A stretch of DNA of 64,000 bases from Warburgia ugandensis (GCA_035236585.1 CP141130.1:32065501-32129500), one strand, 5' to 3'. Positions 16,701 through 28,576 are shown, counted from the first letter of the stretch. The notes: a model not told the origin generated them from the letters alone. Made by a program: numbers and translations.

Positions 16701-19700
16701 TGTGACGACCTAGTTTTTTAAATGAATTTTAACAATGCTTTTTGAAAACGAGGCCTCTAGTTAAAAATTCCTTTTTAAAAACAAACAGTGGAAACATTTT
16801 TTGTTTTTGGAAAGATTTTTACAAAAACCCTACTTTACAAATAGGGAACTAACAGTAAAATGATCTTTTCATTTTTACCAAAAATCTGGTAGTCTCCTCT
16901 ATTTCTTAGATATTGCTCATTTTTCACAAGCAATGTGGTATCCTTGATAGATGTCAAAACATACAAATACAGAATAAAGGAGATTCTGCCTTCATTCAAT
17001 CCTATCCAAACGTATTACATTTTTAAAAAGAGAACATTTTTACCTTTAAGGAGATGATCTAAAAACAAGTTTTATCATAGCCAAAATCTATCCAATCATA
17101 GCCATCATTCTATACATTTCTCATATATATATCCACATGTCCACAAAAGAATAAATAAATCATGAAATAATAGTCTAATATGTCAATTCTAAAATGAACA
17201 TTCACATGTTCTTATACTTTCTTTGGCATCATTATCACTAATCACTTTTGCAACTTTTCATTCTATCTTTTGCTTTCCTTCTTGTGGTCTATTTCATCAA
17301 ATCTGAGATATTGTAAACAAATACAAAATCTCAGCAAGCTGGTGCTTGTGTAAGTGGACAAGATGCATAAGCAATAAAACAAAATTTATGGTTGACAAAA
17401 ATCACTACTTTTAACAATATTTCATATCTAATCGTAATCAATATATATCAAAACATGATGCTCATCTCAACTCTACAAATTTATAAAACATACATTTCAT
17501 GTCAAAATTGTTCAATCATTAATTCAAATGCTTGGTAAGGACCGAATGCAATCTCATTGGATCATAATACAAATGTGAAATATAGTTTTTGAGAAATCAT
17601 AATCACATGTCCAAAACATACATGTCACCTAGATTTTCATTACTCACAAATCAATATCTAATATCATAAGCTCACAAACACATTTGTATAGTAATATTCA
17701 ATCATGATAGGATTTCAATATGTAAAATGATGTTATGAAACCTTAATGCATTAATATCTATATATTTCATTCAAATCACAATACCACAATCTATACCACA
17801 TTCTCTACTATATGAGAAATATGCACAAAACCTCAAGGTATCATTCGGACAATCCTATCAAATCTTCATCACAAACATTTAAACAAATCCTCAAAAACTC
17901 CATCGGGAATAATATTAAACAAATAATCAAAATACATCAAAATATTGAGCACCTAGAAGCCTACCAGTGCCACACTACACCTACCCTCATTGGCTACTCT
18001 CACTAATAGAACAATGGGAGTCTTATAACTCACCCCATGGTAGGCCAACCTTGACAAGTCGACTAATTTTAACCTTATCAGTAAATCACTATCTGTGATA
18101 GGCTAGGACCAACTCTCATGAGTTGCTTGATTTTAACCATGTCAACAAATCAAAAAGTGCAAACTGTATCAATACAATTCAGACTACACTGGCTAGATGA
18201 ACACACACAAGTTGCCTTATTTTAACCATATTTGTGATCACATAGACCATAGTCTCTATATGGAAAGGGACCAACTCTTATGAGTAGCTTGATTTTAATC
18301 ATATCAACATAACATAGTCTGTACACGAGTGAGGACCAACTCTCACAAGTTGCCTAATTTTAACTGTATCAATGTAATATAGACTCTACACGGGCTAGAC
18401 AAACTCACATGAGTCTCCTAATTTTAACTATATATGTGGTCGCATAGACCACAATCTTTAGATCAGTAAGGACCAACTCTTATGAGTTGTCTATTTTCTT
18501 ACCTCTAAATCATAATCTTTAGCTCTTATAAGTTGTCTAGCCTTAAACATATAGAAAAATTAGTACTTCATGGCAAAGAGGTCAAAACGAATCCTCAAAT
18601 TCATAAATATCTCTGAAACAAATTCATGAAAAGCATATAAACCAAATAAAGATTGTCTTACACCCAAATATCACCAAATAATCTTGTAGACATTTCTTAC
18701 AAAACAAATCATGGATAAGATGCACATTTACATGAATAGTTCAAGTCATAATGCAAAACATTGTTTGCATGTTTAATTTCATTATCACATACTCTGTCAA
18801 AGTTTATTGTGAAATCATAATGCAAATACACAAATGTACAGTAAATTGGAGAAGATCAATAAATGATCTTACTTATAATAGTCTTAATCCCCATCTAATG
18901 GATAGTTAGGAGTGTCAGATTGCTACTGCATGGTCATGGATCTATGCAATCTTGGCCATACTAGTTCTCCATCAGATCAACCCCGATTGTCAAATCGCTT
19001 GGGGGCTTTTGTCCGTAATGTGGAGAGGAATACAATGAATGGCTCAAATCTTTGATCTGAATCATTTTTCTCCTATGTGCACAATGTACCTAATCGCTCG
19101 GTTCACTGTTGTAGAGCCATTGTCGGTGATGGAGAAGGGGCATTGGGAGCAAGGGAGGAAAGGGAAGATAAGAGGGAAGAAGGTAGGGAAAAGATGGGGG
19201 AGATCTAGGCATTGTCAGTGGCTGAAATTGAGCTATGCAAGGTGGTGCCGGTGGCTGTCATGGTGGCCAGTTCGCATGGAGCTTAGGGAAGAAAAAAAGG
19301 GGGTTAGGTTGTTAGTCCATGAAAAAGAGGATGGTGGTAACTAGTGGCTCTACTTCAACATCGTTTGTCATCAAATTTGAGGGAGAGAGTAGAATAGAGA
19401 GTAGAAGGAAGGCAGGGAAGAGGGAAAAATTGACTAAAAAATAGCAGAGGGAGAAAACCAATGATTTGTTAGGCTTTGGTTAAAATGAAGGAGGCATCAT
19501 TATAAAAACTATCCTTTATATTCAAAATGTCATAACTTCTTCATTTAAACTCTGATTTCAACATTCTCGGTATCATTGGAATCATTTGCAAAGTACAACT
19601 TAAATTTTGAAATTTTTAAATGACATTATGAATTTTTAAAATAGTAATTTCATAAAATATGATTTCATTGAAATTTAGCTTCTTGCTTTATTATAATCAT

Positions 19701-19748
19701 AAGTGGAATATGATTACATGTTAAAGAGTTCAAAAGTGAGGACTGTTA
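16701..19748 (+). mobile_element. Solo LTR ('family B'), + orientation, inserted in element C integrase
   Basis: Opens TGTGACGACCTAG at 16701, a typical gypsy LTR start, and ends near GACTGTTACG at 19750, where integrase wording resumes. About 3 kb with no coding wording; the small frame at 17812-18006 is not recognised. The first 700 bp is homologous to the reverse complement of about 23.74-24.58 kb (shared TCTGGTAGTCTCCTC(T/C)AT-like block, GATATTGTAAACAAATACA and the GCACTTGTGTA block). No clean target duplication was found, so the ends may be a few bases off. Contains a degenerate tandem array at 18.03-18.54 kb. Confidence 0.75.
18030..18545 (+). repeat. Degenerate tandem array, about seven units of 50-110 bp
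   Basis: The core GGACCAACTCT(C/T)A(T/C)GAGTTG(C/T)CT.ATTTTAAC recurs at about 18047, 18108, 18200, 18268, 18342, 18398 and 18470, separated by variable stretches such as CACATAGACCA(T/C)A(G/A)TCT, which occurs twice. Unit lengths alternate, which suggests a two-part higher-order unit. It sits in the middle of the family B LTR. Confidence 0.8.
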
Positions 19749-20590
19749 CGAATTGACACTAAGATTCAACACTTGCTTTCATCCATAGACAGATGGTTAG
19801 TAGAGAGGACAATCCAAACAATAGAAGGAATGCTGAGGTCATGTGACATTAATTGGAAGGCTAGTTGGGATGAGCCCTTGTCACTAGTTGAGTTTGTGTA
19901 CAACAACAGCTTGCACGTAAGTATTGGCATGGCTCCTTATGAGGTGCTTTATGGTAGACCATGCCAATCACCCTTGTGTTGGAGTGAGGTGGAAGAGAGA
20001 TTATTGTTGAAGTTCGACCTTGATGAGCAATGTATAGAGAAAGTTCAGTTAATCCCAAAGTGACTTTTGACAGTTCATAATCACTAGAAGGACTATACTG
20101 ATAGGGGTCGTAGAGATGTGGAGTTCACTGTTAGATATCATGTGTTTTTGAAGATCTGTCCAATCAAAGGTGTGATGAGATTTGGAGTTAAAGGGAAGTT
20201 GAGTTTCAGGTTTATTGGCCCATTTGAGATCCTAAAAATGGTTTGAGTAGTAGTCTATCAATTGGGCTTATTGCCGCAGTTGGCAGCTTGCAGCTAGTAG
20301 ATGTCCATGATGTTTTTTATGTATCAATGTTGCAACAGTGTATCGTGGATCCATCTCACATGCTTGAGTAGGTACCCCAAATTTAAGACCAGACCAAACC
20401 TCTGTGGAGAGAGCTGTATGGATTTTAGATCGTAAGTTTCAAGAGTAGAGGAATAAGATCATTCCATTGGTAAAGGTTCTTTGGCAACATCATTTAGTGG
20501 AAGAGGCCACACAGAAGATTGAGGAGTATATGAGATTGACATATCCTGAACTCTTCAAGGAATGAGGTAAGAAGAATTTTGAGGAAGAAA
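19749..20590 (+). mobile_element. Element C: integrase C-terminal part and chromodomain
   Basis: Resumes integrase with EPLSLVEFVYNNSLHVSIGM, APYEVLYGRPCQSPLCW and EQCIEKVQLI, then FLKICPIKGVMRFG and GPFEIL, and ends with a chromodomain-like stretch (NKIIPLVKVLWQHHLVEEAT ... YPELF) near 20440-20560. The chromodomain just after the integrase marks the chromovirus branch, and the PLVKVLW wording marks Tekay/Del. Such domains steer integration to chromatin marks (family knowledge). Broken. Confidence 0.9.
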
Positions 20591-20610
20591 TTATTTTAAG
20601 GGGGATAGAA
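20591..20610 (+). promoter_or_regulatory. Polypurine tract of element C
   Basis: The AAGGGGGATAGAA tract stands immediately before the LTR start TGTAATAACCCC, as expected for priming plus-strand DNA synthesis. Confidence 0.8.
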
Positions 20611-20975
20611 TGTAATAACCCCAAAATTTTAAATTTCATTTCAAGTGATTTTTGAATTAATTTTGATAAAATGCAAATTTGACATTTTGTGTTTTAAGTT
20701 GCACAGAATTGACCTTTTGAAAGACAATTAGTTGACTCTTGAAACCTAAATAATTAGATTTTACTTGAAAAAACAAATTCAATGACATAAAGAATACTAA
20801 AATCTGAGTTTGGATGGAGAAGTTATGAATTTATGAATACAAAGGAAGGGGTTGATTTGATATCAACACCCCCCTCCCCTTAAACGAAATTGAGAACAAA
20901 CCTAACATGGTATTATTTGAACCTGGTAGAGAGAGGAAATGAGAGAGAGAAGAAGAAGAAGAAGAGGAAGGAGAG

Positions 20976-21049
<74 letters not shown>

Positions 21050-21150
21050 ACGTCGACAAGAAGGTGGAAACGAATCACAGGGTTCGCCAAAGTTGCAGGG
21101 GTTCATGAACGAAGATGACAGCACTAATCATTCTCTTTAATGCAAGAGCA
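20611..21150 (+). repeat. Right LTR of element C, start only
   Basis: Opens TGTAATAACCCCAAAATTTT after the polypurine tract. Its wording (TTTGGATG.AGA..TATGAA, then GATATCAACACCCC) resembles the sense strand of the Tekay LTR at 61.8-61.57 kb (TTTGGATGAGGGAGATATGAA, GATAACGACACCCC). The right limit is not resolved: a reverse-oriented LTR begins somewhere between 20.9 and 21.4 kb. Confidence 0.7.
20980..21044 (+). repeat. (GA)n microsatellite
   Basis: About 65 bp of uninterrupted GA preceded by GAA-rich purine sequence. It produces spurious open frames on both strands (20831-21124 and 20890-21108). Confidence 0.95.
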
Positions 21151-24100
21151 TGAACAAAAATCCCAATAAAAAGAGAAGATTTGTGTATTCTTGCCTGTCA
21201 ATTGAAGAAGAGGTCTATGCACAACAACCTCAGAGTGCTTCATTGAAAAATGACAATCAATTTAGCTCATCCAAAGGAGGAAAAATATCAAAATCACATA
21301 CTAAAGGTAAGAATTATGAAATCCAACTCATGATTTGAATTTTTGAACAAAATCTATACGGTTTCATGCTAAATCTAGGGTTTGTAGATAATCCAGCCTT
21401 TGATTTCTTAATCATGCTTAGATAAGCTTAAAAAATGCATAATTTAACTTAGATCTAGTTGAGATTTGTTCATTTTGGCTTGAAATTGATTGGGCAATCT
21501 TTGCCATCAGATCAATTACCATTGAAACAGTTACTTAGTGATGCTTGATTTATGATCAAATGTCACCAGTGAGTTCTTTAACTTAATTTTACAAGAATAG
21601 AACCAATAATATAAATTTATAATAGAGATCGATCAAATGATCTCAGCTTTAAGATTGGACACTATTTATATAAGGACCTGGCAATGTCCAATAAATGATC
21701 AGACATTACCATTATTTCTCTAACATTTATTAAGTAAAGTTACTCTAAAAATTTTATGATCTGAGTATTGATCATCAAAAAAATATGATTCTAATCAAGG
21801 ACAGACAAAAATACTAAGATTTTGAATAATCTGTACCATCTATGGTAATCCTTGTGTAAATTAGACCAAAAACACTATATTCCCTTGAGAATCAAATAGG
21901 TTTATGGTTAAAATTCTAGAAAATCTAACAGATTGAATGAGGACCATTGATTTGTCTCTTTCCACATTGTTCAATGAGTGATCCAAACTCTAGTAACCTT
22001 GCCTGAGTTTTAATCATTAAACTTTAACCCTAAATAACCAATCCAATCACTTGAAACATATGGATCATGAAAGAAATCATTAAATCAGAACCTCTGATTG
22101 TCTATTCATGATATTAAACTTAGATTGAATTCTATGATTATAAGACAAAGACTTTGAACACTTTGTCAGATCATTCTAAATCTTGTATTACTGATTTGGA
22201 GAATGAATAGAAATTCTAAGGTCCATATGATCCTATCTCCCCTAGTAATATATGATCAGTAAATGTGAAACACTAAATTAACAACTCATGTCTAGGATAT
22301 TAACACGTTGATGAAAGTTAAAGATGATTCATTGATAGATGATCCAAAATTTGCAGTTTATGTGATGAATCAAGTAAAATTTAGTTAGGATCAATGATGT
22401 ATCTAAAAATCAATGGTTTGAGGATCTAGACTATTAAATCATAATTACATATAAAATCTATGTATAAATGTATGTACAAAATGCAACCTCTATGTGCCGT
22501 ATAGCTCAAGTGTAGTTTGACTAAATTGGAGTTAAGTTTGTGGCCAAAGCTAAGGGGAAGATCTTGTGGGAATTTGCCAAAGATGTTTTAACATCAATGT
22601 ACTGTTTAGTTCAAGTGAAATATTGTGAAAAATATTTCAATCAAAATAGTAATAGTGTGATCATGTGATTTCTAAATTGCATGCAATTAGGTGTATTTAT
22701 AATTTATGCAAAATATTAGATATGAACCATCATAATATTTTATTATATAGTTGAAAACTTATTACACAAGACTATATTTGAAAATACATGGATTTCATGA
22801 TTTACAAAATGATAAGGATTGATACTATCATGTATAATCCTTGGACAAGACCCTTATGAGGGTTGCCTTTATGCAATCATGTAATGCCACAAGATTTGAC
22901 TTGTATGATTTCACCAGTGCATGATTTTCAATTATTTTATATGATGTAGAGGCAAGTGATGATGCCAAGCTATATTATGTTATGATGGGTATGTTAGACC
23001 CAGTGGATGTTGTAATAGGAGTTGATGACTAATCATCCTCCTCCAAAACTTTATGCATTTGATGCCTAGCTGAAATAGACCGAATCAGATGAACAGACAT
23101 CATGAGTAGGGTCTTGGCCTACACATTATGTTCCACATAGACGTGGCATGATCGTTACCCGTTCTAGTATCGATGATTAATCAAACTTGACTCGGTCTTG
23201 TCTACCTCACAAATGGTCTATTATTGTTGGGATCTGAGATTTGTATGTATGTAGCATGATAGAGCAAGAGGCTCACAATGCCCTAAGGCTTTAGGTCTAT
23301 AATGATTTTTCACGACCAATAGTAAACAACCGAATTTCGAGTGGTGTTACATTAGTGAGACCTTAAAGAGGACATTCAGATCATATTATCTACAATGTTT
23401 ATGAGATACATTGATTTTACTTAAGTATTTTATTATCTTAATGCGTCTCATCTATTTATTATTTGAGGATGATTTACTATCAATTTGTGGATGAGATTAT
23501 GCATGAGATGACACATGACAATAGTATATGGTAATTATGCATAGCTTGTGAAATGCCTTGCAATGTATTATTATTATTATTGAAGTAGCATGTGTGCATG
23601 CTTGAAACTGATAAATTGAAATTGTTTGGCATGGACTTGCCATATAGAACACCCTTGTATGAATTCAGTGTTTTATTATACTGTATATTATGCAACTCAT
23701 TCTTTATAACTGCATGGCATAAAGCTGTGGATTTTCATTAGATTTGAAATTGTATAAATTATCTACCTACACAAGTGCAAACTTGCCAAGATATTGTATT
23801 TGTTTACAATATCTTACAATATCATATTATAATGTTTATTATGCAACTTATTCTTCAGAACAGCATGACATAAAGATGTAGATTTCCATTGGATTTAAAA
23901 TTTGTATATAAATTATCATATTCGATGATGAAATTACTTACACAAGTGCAAGCTTGTTAAGATGTTGTATTTATTTACAATAACTTAGGTTTGAACAAAT
24001 AAAGCTAGACGAAGAAAGCAGAAGATCATACTAGAAGATGTAAGAGAGGGTAAGGAAGGTAATGTTGAACATGCATACATTCTTATTGAGATTATCTCAG

Positions 24101-24584
24101 AATTGAGGGAATAGGTTAATTTATTATGACTTTTATTTCTTAGACATGTGGATATATAATATTAAACCTTGGTTTTATGGCTATGACTAAATTGATCTTG
24201 GTATAAACTATTTAATTCATGAATGTTTCTTTTATTTTGATTAAACTTTGATTTTCCAAAACATAAGTAGACCTATGTATATAAATGTGATTGGATGGAG
24301 ATAGAGTCTTCCTTATTATTTTCTTATATTGTGTTTATTAAGGACACTACATTACATGTACGTCCAAAAAATGGAGGAGACTATCCAATTTTCAATAGAA
24401 ATGTAGAGCTTATTTTGCCAAAAATCTTTGTTTTTAGAAAAGAAAAATGACATTCAAGATTTTTAAAGGTCTTTTCATATAAAATATCTTTTGAGGTTTC
24501 TTTCCAAAACTTCTTTTAGAACTTGAGTCCCCATATTTGTAAAAGATCATGTGAAAAAGTCATATAAAAAATCAGGATGTCACA
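21150..24584 (-). mobile_element. Family B-related LTR, reverse orientation (left limit uncertain)
   Basis: The minus strand opens TGTGACATCCTGATTTTT at 24584 and matches the start of the 16701 LTR (TGTGACGACCTAGTTTTTT), sharing further blocks over about 800 bp. No coding wording is present. Carries a local tandem duplication at 23.71-23.98 kb. The lower-coordinate limit could be anywhere from about 20.9 to 21.4 kb. The rest (21.4-23.7 kb) is AT-rich with nothing else recognised. Confidence 0.6.
23690..23985. repeat. Local tandem duplication of about 150 bp, diverged
   Basis: The block TATGCAACT(C/T)ATTCTT ... GCATG(G/A)CATAAAG ... GATTT(T/C)CATT(A/G)GATTT ... ACACAAGTGCAA(A/G)CTTG ... TTTACAAT occurs at about 23690-23817 and again at about 23838-23982. 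It is a duplication inside the LTR with several percent divergence. Confidence 0.75.
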
Positions 24585-25140
24585 CCTAAACACATAACTT
24601 TGCATGAATGAGCATCATCTTTGGATGATTCAATCTAGTTTCTCTTGCTTTCTATATCTACTACCAAAAAATGGTTAGGTAATTTGGACGATTCTATGAT
24701 ATTAGCAAACATATTTTTGATTGGTCAGTTTAGAGATTTCTTTTAATAAAAATTTAAAAAAGCTAGACAATAGTCCTTGAAACTATTCATTTATGACACT
24801 TTGGATGATTTTATCTGATTTCTCTTGCTTTTGATATCTACTACCAAAAAATTATGAGGTAATTTGGATGATTCTAGCATATTAGCAAACACATTTTTTA
24901 TTGGTTAGTTTAGACATTTCTTTTAATAAAAACTTGAAAAAGTTAGACATTAGTCCTTGTAACTATTCATTTATGACACTGTTCCATAAAGTTTGTAAAA
25001 TCGGTTTAGTCCTTGAAACAACTATTTTTTGTTGCATTTTAGTTCATGTTTGACCCTAACTTTCATTATTTTACTATTTTCAAAAAAATAATTTCTTTAT
25101 AATTTACTAATTTTATTAGAAAAAAAGAAAAGAAAAGGGG
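24585..25140 (+). repeat. Fragment related to family A LTR 5' part, with a 180-bp tandem duplication
   Basis: Two units, 24619-24798 and 24799-24977, each begin CTTTGGATGATT and end ATTCATTTATGACA; they match at most positions. The unit resembles 42510-42620, near the start of family A copy B (TTTTGGATGATTCAACC, GATGATTCTAGCAT-like block), so it is probably a remnant of the same LTR family. After 24977 the sequence is AT-rich with an A/G-rich tract near 25120. Confidence 0.65.
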
Positions 25141-25479
25141 AATGGAGCACTTTGAGATACAAGGTTTGTTACTATGAAAGAAATGAAGGCCAAGTTCTTA
25201 AGTGGCATAGGCCAAATTGATGGGTACAACCCTTAGGCAGAAAAATTTGTTCAATCAAAATGAACTATTGATAGGAACTTCAAAAAGTGCTTAGAATTGT
25301 TTCTTGTTCAATTGCCAATATTTATGGCAGATCTGCTTGAGAGATCTTACCTAGTTCAATGAAAGGTATCGATACATGACTTGGTTTAGGATAATTTTAC
25401 CTCACACTCCTTTATAATTCTAAAAGTAATGAATCTGATATGATATTTATATTAAAAGTGTCATTTTTAAAAGAATTGT
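25141..25479. other. Unassigned stretch, possible Harbinger upstream part
   Basis: No recognisable protein wording or repeat. It directly precedes the transposase remnant and could hold its worn-out N-terminal half. Confidence 0.3.
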
Positions 25480-26115
25480 GTAGGGACCCTTCCCAGAACA
25501 GCTATTACAATGAATACACCAGGCTAACGTACATAAGTGGAGTGATCGAAATCGGGTGATATGCCAAAATGTATTAGCATCTTGCAAATTTGATATGCAT
25601 TTTACGTACGTGTTGCATGATTGAAAGGTGATATAGGATGCATCAAGTAGTACTACCTACCCTAGCGGTGCCAGAAGGTAATGTTGCTAGAGTTAGACAT
25701 ACTTTAAACTTTCAAACCTATTATAGCCAATTTAGCAACTCAAACCAATTGTTTAAAAAAATACTACTTGGGGGATGCAACTTATGGAAATATGCTCAAC
25801 ATATTAACACCTTCTCGAGAGACTATATTATCTAAAAGAGTTTTCTGCACCTGAAAATCGGTCCACCCATAATGTAAAAGGAAATTTTCAATCTTCGCAC
25901 TCATCGGCCAGAAATGTGATAAAGCATAACTTTTGGGGTAATGAAGGCAAGATGTACCCTACTCACAATCGGGCAGCCATTCCAACTCTCTTTGCAAACG
26001 AGAATAGTTGCAGCATATTGTGCATTACGCAACTTTAGGGGAAGAGGAAGTTGATAATTATCTTGAATCTGGAGAATCATTGACACGTTGTGTAAATAAA
26101 AGTAGCTACCGTAAA
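25480..26115 (+). pseudogene. PIF/Harbinger transposase remnant (DDE_Tnp_4 type)
   Basis: Transposase that would cut and paste a PIF/Harbinger element. The + strand shows VLASCKFDMHFTYVLHD at about 25570-25620, the family's block holding the second catalytic Asp (in FDM). Near 25884-25935 come FNLR, SSARNVIKHNF and FGVMKAR in successive frames, matching the C-terminal FNLRH.S.RNVIER.FGV.KAR motif; where the family has the third catalytic Glu (NVIE) this copy reads Lys. IVAAYCALRNF at about 26002-26035 is the usual terminal helix. The first Asp (DGTH) is not clearly visible; a degraded G.L/PRTAI region lies near 25490. Stops and at least three frameshifts make it dead. Its Myb/SANT partner follows 640 bp downstream on the same strand, the normal two-gene content of this superfamily. 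Confidence 0.8.
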
Positions 26116-26751
26116 ATAAGAGGTTCCTCCTACACGGGAGATGGCGGTGACAATCCATTGACGGCGTGCCAAAATGGCAAATGAAATGTGGGCAAATTAC
26201 ACGCAACAACACAACATGCTATACTGAAGTTTATGTAGATTTAGGGTTAGCGTGCTCTAAGAATGCAAGCTATTTCACATTATTAGGAAATGCATGGCTT
26301 TATTAGCGCTGATGTTTGGATTTAGACTTAGACATGGTATCTGAGATTACATGACAATACTCATATAACTATATTCATATTTGACATTGTATTTGGTAGT
26401 TATGTTTACATTCTAACTTCTATTATGTGTAATTTGGCATTAAGAGTTAGATGAATAAGTTATATATATAATTTCAGTTTCATTGACCTTATCTATTTGG
26501 ACCTTGAATGAAATTGACATTATGCATCACTTTTTCTTTCATGTAGGCCTATTGCTCTATGTCGTATCTTTATTATTGGGTTGAAGTAATGCAATCAGCA
26601 TGACTTCAATAAATGAACTATTAGAATATACGTGAAGTTGATGATGTTTTTATGAATGTTAATATCATAGTAATATGCTACTTGGTCCTTTTCTTATTAA
26701 TTCGTTTAGGTGGCCAAATTACCTACATTTACTTTTACATCATCCTGCATT
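26116..26751. other. AT-rich spacer between the two Harbinger genes
   Basis: No gene supported. The end (26730-26754) reads like a plant intron 3' end, a pyrimidine-rich run then CATTTAG before the open frame, so part of it may be an intron of the following gene. Confidence 0.4.
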
Positions 26752-26754
26752 TAG

Positions 26755-27330
26755 GTGGGTAGTAATGGTAGAAGGTATTTTGTATGGAGCAATGAGGAGA
26801 AGGCCTCCATATTGGAGCAATTGTATATGATCATGAGTAGTGGGTGGGTGTTGAATGATGGGTCACTCCCTTTGAGCAAACATGCGATTCATATTATAAA
26901 CAAATTCAACAATGTTTTCAACAAGAACATTGGCTTGCAACACTTAAGACAAAGTTAAGAGTATTCAGGAATAGATATGGGCATCCTTCGAGAAGCATAG
27001 AAATGCATAGGGATTTCACAGGGATGCAGCCAACAGCTGGTTTGATAAGCCAGATAAATTATGGTATATCTATGTAGGGGTGAGTTCAATTACACATTTA
27101 GAGAAATCCTTTCTTAACATTATAGATGAATAAAATTTTATTTTTTATTGAATATACTCATTATTTAGGTACACCCGAATACATTAAGCTGCTGCATTAC
27201 AACCTTACACATTCAGAGGTAGTGGTAGAAGAGCTTCAATCAACGGGAAAGCCATCTTGTTGCACAAGATCTTCATGAAAGGCACCTGTTGATAATGCTT
27301 AGTTGTTGGTTGGATTGTAATGTTTAGATC
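26755..27330 (+). pseudogene. Myb/SANT-like DNA-binding protein of the PIF/Harbinger element, broken
   Basis: The frame opens after a splice-acceptor-like TTTAG and its first codon is GTG, so it is an internal exon, not a true start. Residues 9-60 (FVWSNEEKASILEQLYMIM ... IINKFNNVF...IGLQHLR) fit the Myb/SANT-like domain of plants (W.EE...L...L; helix ending in ..HLR.KL+.F+..Y), with LRVFRNRYG in a shifted frame just downstream and SWFDKPDKLWYIYV near 27031-27070 matching the family's W.....+.W..Y+ block. GT at 27075 and TTATTTAG at 27161-27168 would bound a 90-100-bp intron. One stop/frame change after residue 67 plus later ones disable it. In Harbinger elements this protein brings the transposase to DNA and the nucleus. 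A host-derived copy is the alternative. Confidence 0.65.
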
Positions 27331-28150
27331 TAAGCATGGTTTTGGATGTGATGATTTAAGATTAATGTTTAGAACTATGCAAATCAATTGAATATATGAA
27401 TTATTTGTATGTAATGGTTTATGATTAATGCGTCACATGTTGTTGAATGAGCATCCTGATCAAGTTTTAAGTTATAGGTTATTGAATATGACATATTCTA
27501 TTAAGGAAAATGATTTGGGATCACAGAAAACAACATCTTTTGGAAATTCAATCTTGACTGATTTCATATTTGGATGAGTTGATCCATTATCTGTGTTTGG
27601 CTAGATATCAAAATTCATGATGTTTGGATGATTTTAGCTATTCTTTTTTCTTTTATTAATCATGATTGCTACAATTTTCAATTGAAAAAGCTGTAAGTTA
27701 GAAGAATCCGATGAGTGTAAAATTTTCAACTAGCCTAAATATTCCAGGCTAAACCTAGTGAACATGTTTGATCAATTTTTCAGCCAGCTTAAATATTCCA
27801 GGCTAAACCTAGTGAACATGTCTGATCATCCAAATATGGGATGTCATTCTTGCTTTTTCAAACGTGTGCCTTTTTCATGTCTCCCTAGCAGCTCTCTTCT
27901 ATCAAACACAATGAATGTTGCTCGCTGTAATGTTATTAGAGTCATACAAGTTTGAACTTTTAATGTGTGTGTTAGTGTCATAAAGCTTCGGTTAAGGGTG
28001 GTTGATTGGGCCCACTAAATTTACGTTATAGCTTGTTGAGTGGCCCCACATGCAAAATTCATGCTATGTGTTGTTATAGTGGGGCTCACATAGGTTTCAA
28101 ATATTGTGGGTCCTATAGAACTATTATGTTACAATAAAGTTCTTTATCAG
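27331..28150. other. No gene recognised; contains a 54-bp tandem duplication
   Basis: AT-rich. No convincing Harbinger terminal inverted repeat was found by eye between here and 25 kb. The frame at 27758-27955 is created by the duplication at 27732-27826. Confidence 0.4.
27732..27826 (+). repeat. Tandem duplication, 54-bp period
   Basis: AGCCTAAATATTCCAGGCTA ... AACCTAGTGAACATGT(T/C)TGATCA occurs at 27732 and again at 27786, nearly identical. Confidence 0.92.
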
Positions 28151-28319
28151 CATTATCCTGATTAATAGTACAACAAGGCAAATAATTTGAACTACTTAAA
28201 ATCTAGTCCAAATTTGGGCCATTGCAAACAAATTCAATTGTTTTCTCTTATGACTAATTTTAACCAACAAATCCAAATAACAATTCATATCCTCAAGACC
28301 TATCTAATGTCATTGCATA

Positions 28320-28445
28320 CCAAGCCCTATTTAATGTCCTTTCATATTAAGTCATATATCATATCATTTCATATCACGACATCTCATTTCATCTTGTCAT
28401 CTCATGCCATATCTCGTATCATTTTGTATCACGTATCTCAAGAAT
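28320..28445 (+). repeat. Low-complexity ATCTCAT/TTTCATAT tract
   Basis: Short imperfect repeats of (C)AT(T/C)TCATAT and ATCTCAT about every 10-20 bp, giving a spurious frame (28187-28447). Confidence 0.6.
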
Positions 28446-28576
28446 GACTAACACTATGTTACAAAGATGATAGAGAAAGACAAATAAAATAAAATAAAAA
28501 AGAACACGCAAACACCATGGATACTTGTTTTGCTACTCATCAATGGATATTGCTGCATATAAAGATATTGCTACAC

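Noticed and set aside
18030-18545. CRISPR-like array
   Set aside because: Repeats are diverged and uneven with no unique spacers of constant length, and the genome is a plant; it is an LTR tandem array.
16696-19755. Target duplication for the family B solo LTR
   Set aside because: GATCA before 16701 has no convincing match after 19748, so no duplication is claimed although the host wording resumes there.
20831-21124. Open frames on both strands rich in Ser/Leu or Arg/Glu
   Set aside because: Produced by the (GA)n repeat.
25901-26212. 103-residue minus-strand frame
   Set aside because: It is the antisense shadow of the Harbinger transposase C-terminal blocks.
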